From positions 1-64,000 of the forward strand of contig JADJVX010000011.1 in assembly GCA_016710385.1 (NCBI GenBank): a stretch of 64,000 nt of DNA. Reading direction: 5' to 3'. The notes below the pieces were generated by a model. It made no database searches and was not told where the DNA came from. It was given only the letters and a program-made list of their open reading frames with translations. The position numbers and the translations under genes were made by a program. Source of the DNA: Actinomycetales bacterium (GTDB lineage Bacteria; Actinomycetota; Actinomycetes; Actinomycetales; Dermatophilaceae). Below, piece after piece: positions 1-6,567 of this stretch (positions are counted from its first letter, which is position 1; each line of letters opens with the position of its first letter).

Positions 1-525
1 CACGGGCCATTCCATGTCGGTTCCGGAGTCGCCAGTCAAGGACTGGACCGGGTGGTCGATCACGTCAAACCGCTACCCGCGACCAGCCTCAAGGGCGTGA
101 TGCGCGCTGCAGCCCGAGACCTCGGTGTGCGCCCACAAGTGGTGACCGAGATCTTCGGTGGGCCAGGGGGCGCTGGCAGTCCGTGGTGGTGGAGTGACGC
201 AGAGTTCGACACCAGCGACATGGTCTTCGACCGCCTCGCTCGCATCCGGGTCGACGATGAATCCGGCCTGGTCAAACGCGGGTTCCTCATGATGGGTGAG
301 GTGGTCTGGGCTCCTCGGGCCCGCTTCCGCGTCGCTCCGTTGGTATCGCTGGACCCCACGGATGCTGACCGCGACCGGCTCGTGCTCAGAGCAGCAGCTC
401 GTGCTGTCGTTGCCGTCGGTGGCTCACGCCGGCGAGGCGAGGGTTGGGTCACCGTGACGGACGCTCACGACTGGTCCGCATCGGACAGCCAGGCACTCCT
501 TCAGCTCACGGGGGTCGGGTCATGA
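1..525 (+). CDS. Cas7-like RAMP protein of a type III CRISPR effector (5' partial)
   Basis: The gene enters from the left edge in frame 1, so the N-terminus is missing. What remains shows the hallmarks of a RAMP (Cas7/Csm3-like) backbone subunit. A GSG loop near residues 7-9 follows the first strand, an LPATSLKG motif at about residues 25-32 matches the family pattern of a PxSSLKG turn before a helix, and a glycine-rich GGSRRRGEG loop lies at about residues 140-148. Such proteins polymerise along crRNA and, in Csm3, cut target RNA through an aspartate that I cannot place here. The stop overlaps the next start (ATGA), so the genes are translationally coupled. The exact RAMP subclass is uncertain; membership in a type III operon is well supported by its neighbours. 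Confidence 0.75.
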   Translation, partial: HGPFHVGSGVASQGLDRVVDHVKPLPATSLKGVMRAAARDLGVRPQVVTEIFGGPGGAGSPWWWSDAEFDTSDMVFDRLARIRVDDESGLVKRGFLMMGEVVWAPRARFRVAPLVSLDPTDADRDRLVLRAAARAVVAVGGSRRRGEGWVTVTDAHDWSASDSQALLQLTGVGS

Positions 526-1034
526 CGGTCCTGCTGGACTACGTCCTCACCCCGCTCGCTCGGATCTCCGCCGGGAAGTCCGGCCAGGTCGGGAATGATC
601 GACAGATCCACACCGTCCTTCCCGGGACAGCGATCCGTGGGGCGCTCGGTGCCGCCTGGTGGCGTAGCCCGCAACACCGGTATGCCGGGTCCGACCCGCA
701 GGCGGTCTTCGATCGACTCTTCGCTGGGGCAATGACCGTCGGTCCAGCTATGCCGGTCAATGTGGGATCTACGTCGGCGCAAGCTCGATTGATTCCACTG
801 TCATGGGTCAAGTGCAAGTACCCCGGGCAACGGTGTTCGCGAGAGTGGCACGACCAGGTGGCGTCCCCGCGGACTGAGTGCCCCACGTGCGGGGGAGCTC
901 TGGTCACCGGAAAGGGATGGCAGGTGCCACCAGAGTGGTCCCTGTCGACGACGCGTACCGCGCTCGACAAGGACGGAGTTGCTGTCGATGAGCAGCTCTA
1001 CTTCACGGAAGGCGTTGCGGGACAACGGGTTTGA
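522..1034 (+). CDS. csx10: Csx10-like RAMP protein, N-terminal part (frameshifted)
   Basis: The start is the ATG at 522, overlapping the previous stop. The fragment has the LPGTAIRGALGAAWW motif (residues 35-49) typical of Csx10/Cas5-like RAMPs of type III-D systems. A four-cysteine, zinc-ribbon-like stretch follows at about residues 100-125 (CK..., C..., CPTC). It ends with DEQLYFTEGVAG, the place where Csx10 proteins normally continue into the second RAMP half. Here a stop occurs, and the continuation (FEMRGTLRLRD) is found one base out of frame. Removing one G from the CGGGTTT run near 1027-1033 restores a single protein of roughly 510 residues with the next feature. A real mutation, programmed frameshifting and a sequencing error are all possible. 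Confidence 0.65.
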   Translation: MTVLLDYVLTPLARISAGKSGQVGNDRQIHTVLPGTAIRGALGAAWWRSPQHRYAGSDPQAVFDRLFAGAMTVGPAMPVNVGSTSAQARLIPLSWVKCKYPGQRCSREWHDQVASPRTECPTCGGALVTGKGWQVPPEWSLSTTRTALDKDGVAVDEQLYFTEGVAGQRV

Positions 1035-1035
1035 G

Positions 1036-2061
1036 ATGCGTGGCACACTGCGGCTGCGCGACGTCGACGGCCTCGACGATGCGGTCAACTGGCTGCTGTC
1101 CAGCATGGAGATCAGTGTCGGCGGTCAGCTCAGCACCATGGGTCGGTGTCGATGGAGATCCACGCAGCGGTCGAGCGTCGACCCCGAGCTGACGGCAGGC
1201 GACTATGCCTTGCGTTTGACATCGCCGGCGATCCTCATCGACGCCTTCGGAGCTCCATCGGTAGACCTTGCGGGCGAAGCACTGGCGATCGTTCGACGTG
1301 CGGGCGGCAGCGCGAGGGTGGGTCTGACTCGCACCCGTCCCGTTGTCCTCTCGACGTGGCACGGCATCGCCGGGTTGCCCAAACCCGAGGACTGGGGAGT
1401 CGAGGCGGGCTCTGTCGTTGCCCTCCATGCCGCCGATGCCAAGGCCCTTCGTGCCCTTCTCGACGGAGTCGGCATCAGAAGACTTGAGGGCTATGGCATG
1501 ACGAGCCTCGTTCCGCGGCAAGCAGTGCAACGCGACGGGTTCCGCGAGGAAATCGCGCTCACCAGTGCCACCGGGGTCGGGAGCCGGCAGAACGGAACCG
1601 TGGACGACCCGCCCGCGGCCCGGCATACCGATGTCTCTCGGCCAGAGCCGCTGGGAGGGGCAGCTGCGACGGGGGCGGCGACCGAGCCGCCCGCGCCCGC
1701 TGTGCCCGCGGCACCTGCTTCGACTCCTCCTGCATCGATGCGCGAGCCCGAGCCCGAGCCCGAGCCCGAAGCCGCAGTCGCCCGAGGACCCGTCGACGTG
1801 ATGCTCGGCGAGATTCTCAACGACGACACTCGTGCTACGACGGCCAAGGGTCTGCTCGCCCAGGCGCGCAACTTCATGAGGATGCGTGACAACGGCTTCC
1901 CGGCCGCATTCATCCGCGGCAAGGTCGACGAGACGCGCAACCTTCCCTGGATGAGGGATCTCGGCGGCTCCGTCCAGCAGAGCATCGTCGAGATCCTCGG
2001 CAGCGACGAGTTGCCGCTGCACATCGAGGCACTCCAACGAGCGGTGAGGGAGCGGTCATGA
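1036..2061 (+). CDS. csx10: Csx10-like RAMP, C-terminal part, with a Cas11-like helical tail
   Basis: This is the continuation of the preceding fragment in frame 1; ATG 1036 is the first natural start after the break, but the true start is probably that of the upstream fragment. The first 160 residues or so carry the second half of a RAMP fold, ending in a glycine-containing loop (RRLEGYGMTSL). A proline/glutamate-rich linker follows, including a GAGCCC hexamer repeated four times at 1744-1767. After it comes a compact, predicted all-helical domain of about 90 residues containing RATTAKGLLAQARNFMR. In type III complexes the small Cas11 subunit (Csm2/Cmr5) is helical and of this size, so a Cas5-Cas11 fusion is plausible; this is inference. 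The stop overlaps the next start. Confidence 0.6.
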   Translation: MRGTLRLRDVDGLDDAVNWLLSSMEISVGGQLSTMGRCRWRSTQRSSVDPELTAGDYALRLTSPAILIDAFGAPSVDLAGEALAIVRRAGGSARVGLTRTRPVVLSTWHGIAGLPKPEDWGVEAGSVVALHAADAKALRALLDGVGIRRLEGYGMTSLVPRQAVQRDGFREEIALTSATGVGSRQNGTVDDPPAARHTDVSRPEPLGGAAATGAATEPPAPAVPAAPASTPPASMREPEPEPEPEAAVARGPVDVMLGEILNDDTRATTAKGLLAQARNFMRMRDNGFPAAFIRGKVDETRNLPWMRDLGGSVQQSIVEILGSDELPLHIEALQRAVRERS

Positions 2062-3359
2062 GCCGAGACGTCACCCTGATCAGGGCCACCATCCGAATGA
2101 CGGATCGGTGGGCGGTGGGCAAGTTCGCGCTCGCAGGGTCAGAGATCGACCTGCCGGTGGTGGTCGATCCCCGGTCGCCCACGGCTGTTGGTCACCGACC
2201 GTTTGTCCCCGGCGGGAGCTTGGGCGGGTCGCTCCGTCGGCATCTCGGGGATGACGGAGAGCGGTTCCTCGGTCCCGAGCCGCCGGAGTGGGAGGTCTCC
2301 TCAACAGCCCCTCGGCAAGCGAGTCCGTTGGCTATCCGCGGCACCGTCGTGATGGAGGGCCTCGAGATCTCGACTCGCAGCGCCACCAGTATCAACGCCG
2401 CGTCGGGCGCCGCCTTGGACCGCACGAAGCGCACCGAGCAGTACTTCTCGCCGGGTCGGTTCGTCGTCGCCATGGACATGAGTGGTCGGGCACCCGCCGA
2501 TCTCGGGGCCAAACTTGCCAGTTGGCGCCCGCAGCTGGGTCGCGGCCGGTCAACCGGGCTGGGTGCCGGGGTTGTGGAATCCGTCGAGTTGCTCGAACTC
2601 GACCTCGCCGATGCAGCGCAACTCACCTGGTGGCTCACCTCGCGGAATGATTGGTATGCCGGTGCCGCGGAGCCGCCGCACGCACCCGTCGTGGAGCTCA
2701 ATGAGGGCTCGGATGCGGCGGATGACCTGGTGATCACGCTCAAGATCATCGAGCCGGTCCACGTCGGCAACGACGACAACGACACCCAGGCGGATGGCCG
2801 CCGAGCCATCGGGGTGCTCCGGCAGGGCGGCCGCGTCCTCGTGCCTGGCTCGTCCTGGAAGGGGATCTTCCGCCACCGCGCGCAGACGATCCTCAACCTG
2901 GTGGCATCTCCCGAGCAATCGGATGCGGTGGCCGTCATCCTCGATGCTGCGTTTGGTTCCTCCTCCAAGGGGCGCGGGCTGTTGTCCTTCCGCGACAGTC
3001 TGGCGGCGAAGGGCGCTGCCGAGATCACCCGGACGCACATCGCGATCGATCGATTCACCGGGGGGGTCATCGACGGCGGCCTGTATCGGGTGACTGCCCT
3101 CGACGCGGGTGCCCAGGTGGAGTTGCGTATCCAGGGTGCCGGGAAGCCCACCTCACCGGTGGGCAACCTGGTGCGTCACGTGGCCCGGGACCTCCACGAC
3201 GGATTGGTGTCGGTCGGAGGCATGGGCACCCGAGGCTACGGCCGAGTGGCAGTGGTCAACGGCGCGCTCCTGGAGGGGCTTGACCCCATCGATGTGCCCG
3301 CACTGCTGGCCTCGGTGCCAGCCAGTGAGACGAAGGGAGAAGCTGATGGCCGGCCTTGA
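2058..3359 (+). CDS. Fused Cas7-Cas7 RAMP protein of the type III effector
   Basis: The 433-residue product contains two RAMP units in tandem. Unit 1 has FVPGGSLGGSLRRHL at about residues 49-63 and the glycine loop GRGRSTGLGAG at about 161-171. Unit 2 has VLVPGSSWKGIFRHR at about 260-274 and the loop GGMGTRGYGRV near 383-393. Each pair is the standard RAMP combination of a turn before helix 1 and a C-terminal glycine-rich loop. Fused Cas7 repeats are known in type III-D and III-E effectors, where one chain replaces several separate backbone subunits. ATGA overlap at both ends shows it belongs to the same operon. Which unit keeps the RNA-cutting aspartate cannot be decided by eye. Confidence 0.75.
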   Translation: MSRDVTLIRATIRMTDRWAVGKFALAGSEIDLPVVVDPRSPTAVGHRPFVPGGSLGGSLRRHLGDDGERFLGPEPPEWEVSSTAPRQASPLAIRGTVVMEGLEISTRSATSINAASGAALDRTKRTEQYFSPGRFVVAMDMSGRAPADLGAKLASWRPQLGRGRSTGLGAGVVESVELLELDLADAAQLTWWLTSRNDWYAGAAEPPHAPVVELNEGSDAADDLVITLKIIEPVHVGNDDNDTQADGRRAIGVLRQGGRVLVPGSSWKGIFRHRAQTILNLVASPEQSDAVAVILDAAFGSSSKGRGLLSFRDSLAAKGAAEITRTHIAIDRFTGGVIDGGLYRVTALDAGAQVELRIQGAGKPTSPVGNLVRHVARDLHDGLVSVGGMGTRGYGRVAVVNGALLEGLDPIDVPALLASVPASETKGEADGRP

Positions 3360-3792
3360 GCCACTACCCGCTGGGGGCTGGGACTCCCTGCGGAGCCTGG
3401 ACATGGATGAGTGGCTGTGGCTCGACATGGAGGCGCCAGGTCTGCACAGCGGGAATGTGCTCCCTGAGTCGCCGCCTTCGCAGGTGTCTCACGTCTGGGG
3501 CTGGTCCAAGGAAGCCCTCGTGCGAGCAAGAGCGGATCGGGATATCCCCAGCCAGGTGGTGGGTGCTGTTCTGCACCTGGGCTCGGAAACGACCGGCGAG
3601 CGTGTCGAGGTGAGGGTCACCCGGGCCCGGCGGTGGGGCCCAACAGAGGGGCGGGTGCGCGTGGCGTATCCGCCCGGTTTGCAGGACCCGGCGCGTGGAG
3701 TGTCGCTGTTTCGGGTGACGCGGAGCGCCGTGCTGCATGGCGGGGAGGTCTCGATGATGCCGCTGGAGTTCTTGCGGCTGGAGGACCAGTGA
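3346..3792 (+). CDS. Small Csx19-like protein of the type III-D operon
   Basis: A 148-residue protein begins inside the 3' end of the Cas7-Cas7 gene (ATG 3346, with GGGAGA a few bases upstream) and stops in TGATG against the next start. It has aromatic-rich strands near the N-terminus (DEWLWLDM), a central VWGWSKEALVRARAD segment and a mainly beta C-terminal half. No catalytic motif is visible. Type III-D operons commonly carry a small accessory gene, csx19, at this position, and length and tryptophan-rich character fit, but the match is by context more than sequence. It could instead be an unclassified accessory protein of this operon. Confidence 0.45.
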   Translation: MAGLEPLPAGGWDSLRSLDMDEWLWLDMEAPGLHSGNVLPESPPSQVSHVWGWSKEALVRARADRDIPSQVVGAVLHLGSETTGERVEVRVTRARRWGPTEGRVRVAYPPGLQDPARGVSLFRVTRSAVLHGGEVSMMPLEFLRLEDQ

Positions 3793-5069
3793 TGATGGAT
3801 CACGACCACGGACCGGTCTTCGTGTCCTACCGGCATAGCGACGGCACGAAGCATGCCCGGGCGGTGACGGCCGTCCTGCGGGCGTGCGGGCTGAGCGTGT
3901 GGCTCGACGAATACGCCATGCTCGTCGGCAGCTTCACCTACCGCATGGACGAGGCACTCCGGTCGGGGGCCTCGGCAGGGGTTTTGGTGGCCACGCCCGA
4001 CGTGCGGCTCAGCAAGGCCATCCAGACCGTGGAGCTTCCGGCTCTCGCCCGCTTGTCCCGGGAGAGCCACACCCTGGTGGGTGTCGTGTCCCCGCTGCGA
4101 CGCAGCGACGGCAGTGTCGACGAGCAGGCCACCGCGGGGCTCTACGACCCAATTCCCGACTTCGACCTGGCCGACCACAAGCACTACGGCGCGGACCGTC
4201 GCGAGGACCTCTTCTCGCTGGCGCGCGACTTCGTCATCGATCGGATGCGGGCGCTGCGACCCGAGACCGAGCGTGCAGTCCTGCGCATCGACGTGGCTAC
4301 CCGCAACCAGGCCAGCGACAGCGACCGCACCGCGGCTCATCTCGACGTGCGCCTGGACATCCACGGCGAGGGCCTGCTGCCCAGTCCCACCGGGATGGAC
4401 CTCTTCGCGGCAGCTGCACCGATCTTGACCCAGGCGTTCGTCGACAGCGGAGCCACCTCCGTGGAGTTCAGCGGGAATGGACACCTGAGCTTCCTGCTCG
4501 CGCTCGGAGCGGTGTTCCCGCGTTCCCGGTGCGCGTCGATGGCCTTCGTCGACGCCAACGGTGAACGGTGGTTGAGCTCCCGGACCGCCCTCGCGTCACC
4601 CAGCCAACCCCTCGTGGTGCGAAGGGCGATTCCCGACGCCACGATCGTGCCCGCAGCCGAGCGGGTGCTGGTGAGCATCGAGGTGCTGGCCACGGGCTAT
4701 GCACCCGCGGCGGTGTCGCTGCTGGCCGCAGACCCTGCTGGATGGCGGGCGGCATACGCCATCACTCCGAATGTCCCGGGCAACCTGCTGCCGCCGGCCG
4801 ACGCCGAGGGGTGGGCCAATGACATCTGCGCGGACCTCGTCTCGGTCATGAGCGAAGCGGGGGTGGAGGAGCTGCATCTGCTCTACTCCGGCCCTGCCGC
4901 GCTCGCCCCGCTCATCGGACGCAACCTCACGGGGTATGCCGTGACGGCATACGAGGTGCTCGATCGCTTCAACCCCACGAAGGCGAGGTACGTGCCAACG
5001 ATCGCCATCAAAGTCGGCGGCGCGGTCACCCAGCTGAGGGCGCTGTTGACCGAGGAGTCGGCTTCGTAG
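3792..5069 (+). CDS. TIR-SAVED effector, predicted cyclic-oligoadenylate-activated NADase
   Basis: This 425-residue protein is the last gene of the CRISPR operon and is translationally coupled to it (TGATGATG). The N-terminal TIR domain (residues 7-130) has the opening FVSYRHSDG, the LSVWLDEY strand-loop and a candidate catalytic glutamate, E81, in TVELPAL. The C-terminal half (about 150-425) looks like a SAVED domain, including the characteristic late motif LHLLYSGPAALAPLIGRNL at about 359-377. SAVED domains bind cyclic tri- or tetra-nucleotides; TIR-SAVED proteins studied in CBASS assemble on the nucleotide and degrade NAD+. Placement here suggests the activating nucleotide comes from the Cas10 subunit expected upstream. 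The gene contains a perfect inverted pair of the GTATGCCG motif at 4934-4952. Confidence 0.8.
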   Translation: MMDHDHGPVFVSYRHSDGTKHARAVTAVLRACGLSVWLDEYAMLVGSFTYRMDEALRSGASAGVLVATPDVRLSKAIQTVELPALARLSRESHTLVGVVSPLRRSDGSVDEQATAGLYDPIPDFDLADHKHYGADRREDLFSLARDFVIDRMRALRPETERAVLRIDVATRNQASDSDRTAAHLDVRLDIHGEGLLPSPTGMDLFAAAAPILTQAFVDSGATSVEFSGNGHLSFLLALGAVFPRSRCASMAFVDANGERWLSSRTALASPSQPLVVRRAIPDATIVPAAERVLVSIEVLATGYAPAAVSLLAADPAGWRAAYAITPNVPGNLLPPADAEGWANDICADLVSVMSEAGVEELHLLYSGPAALAPLIGRNLTGYAVTAYEVLDRFNPTKARYVPTIAIKVGGAVTQLRALLTEESAS

Positions 5070-5100
5070 CGGGGGTGGCGGGTTGGCGGGCTTGGCGGAG

Positions 5101-5263
5101 GGTGTGTTGGCGGACACCGTCGGAAGGCGTCGGGTGTGTAGGCCTCTGACCAGCGCAAACGTCGACGGAGGGGCGGCCTGGAGGGTGTCCAGTGGCTCGC
5201 GTGCGGTCGGGTGTGAAAACGGACATCGTTTGTGCTGGTCAGCGGCTCGCGCGAGGCGATAGG
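5101..5263 (+). promoter_or_regulatory. Leader of CRISPR array 1
   Basis: The 163 bases before the first repeat correspond to the same-length region before array 2, with blocks of near identity separated by diverged sequence. Both contain an inverted repeat of CTGACCAGCACAAACG and its complement (here 5146-5161, one mismatch, and 5227-5242). The arm starts are 81 bases apart and the right arm ends 22 bases before the repeat in both arrays. The conserved geometry suggests a protein-binding site used for transcription or spacer integration. Confidence 0.7.
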
Positions 5264-6344
5264 GTTCCGCTGTACGTCTCGCACGACAGCGAATAGAAAC
5301 CGACGAGACCCTGCTGGGTCTGAGCGGTCGTGTCATCGGTTCCGCTGTACGTCTCGCACGACAGCGAATAGAAACTAGAACGTGTTGCTGGAGGCCAAGT
5401 GTGGCCGGGCACCCGGTTCCGCTGTACGTCTCGCACGACAGCGAATAGAAACCCGAGGTAGGCCGAGTGAGCACTGGCCATGGCGAACGGTTCCGCTGTA
5501 CGTCTCGCACGACAGCGAATAGAAACTCGGCTCGGGCGGCGTCGACGTCGACGCCGTAGGTGGCCCGTTCCGCTGTACGTCTCGCACGACAGCGAATAGA
5601 AACGTGTCCCACTTGGGCGTTTTCGCGCCGAACTCACTCCATCGTTCCGCTGTACGTCTCGCACGACAGCGAATAGAAACAAGCCATGGTTGGTCTTGTC
5701 GACCTCATCGACAAGGAGGTTCCGCTGTACGTCTCGCACGACAGCGAATAGAAACAGGCCGACCGCGAACGGGCCGACCTTTCCCTCGTCGCGTTCCGCT
5801 GTACGTCTCGCACGACAGCGAATAGAAACTTCGTCGCGGTTTTCTCTGCGACGATTCGAACCGGCGTTCCGCTGTACGTCTCGCACGACAGCGAATAGAA
5901 ACGCCGCGGGTGACGGCGCGGGAGTGCGCGGCGGTCGCGTTCCGCTGTACGTCTCGCACGACAGCGAATAGAAACAGTCGTCAGCGATCGCCACAGCGCT
6001 TGCGGCCGGGTTCCGCTGTACGTCTCGCACGACAGCGAATAGAAACGACCATGTCCGCCGGGGTAGAGGCGGTGGCTTGGGCGTCGGCGAGGTTCCGCTG
6101 TACGTCTCGCACGACAGCGAATAGAAACACTTCGGTCTGGTTGCCGTCAATGTTCGGGCAGGTTCCGCTGTACGTCTCGCACGACAGCGAATAGAAACGC
6201 CCGGAGACGCCGGTAGGCATCACCAACCTTCTCCGCGTTCCGCTGTACGTCTCGCACGACAGCGAATAGAAACGGATCGAGCTGCTCGCAGACGAGCATC
6301 TCTACGGGTTCCGCTGTACGTCTCGCACTCCTGCGAGTAGAAGC
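5264..6344 (+). CRISPR. CRISPR array 1: 15 repeats of 37 bases, 14 spacers
   Basis: The repeat begins GTTCCGCTGTACG and ends AATAGAAAC. Repeats start at 5264, 5339, 5416, 5490, 5567, 5644, 5719, 5793, 5866, 5939, 6010, 6092, 6162, 6237 and 6308; spacers are 33-45 bases. The repeat folds on CGCTGT/ACAGCG with an inner CGT/ACG, leaving an ATAGAAAC handle of eight bases, the usual form for Cas6-processed type III-associated crRNA. Repeats 1-14 are identical by eye. The last one is degenerate in its 3' half (CTCCTGCGAGTAGAAGC), which marks the distal end and agrees with a leader on the left and transcription on the plus strand. The array begins 195 bases after the TIR-SAVED stop. Confidence 0.97.
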
Positions 6345-6400
6345 CCAGCCCCTGGGGCCGTGCGTGCGGCGGGGATGGTGCGGTTCGGGATGTGGGGACT

Positions 6401-6431
6401 CGCGCCACGTGCACTGCAGCGACGTGGCGCG
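6401..6431. terminator. Hairpin between array 1 and the TIR-FGE gene
   Basis: A perfect 10-base inverted repeat (CGCGCCACGT / ACGTGGCGCG) has an 11-base loop. It sits 57 bases after the degenerate last repeat and 137 bases before the next start. There is no T-run, so it could be a factor-assisted terminator for the array or an operator for the downstream gene. The rest of 6345-6567 shows no other gene. Confidence 0.4.
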
Positions 6432-6567
6432 CGGATTGGCGTCGGTCTGCAGTTGTAGGGAGTCGCCCACGTGCAAGCCCAGCGGGGCCAGCTGTACACG
6501 TCCACGGTAGGTTCGTCACACATGGCCGGTAGCCAAGGCCGTGGCCGCGGAAGGGAGCGAGTCGTCG

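Noticed and set aside
5264..6356. Open frames through CRISPR array 1 on both strands, repeatedly encoding FLFAVVRDVQRN or YSLSCETYSGT
   Set aside because: They are translations of the repeat unit; the pattern follows the 37-base repeat and is not protein coding.
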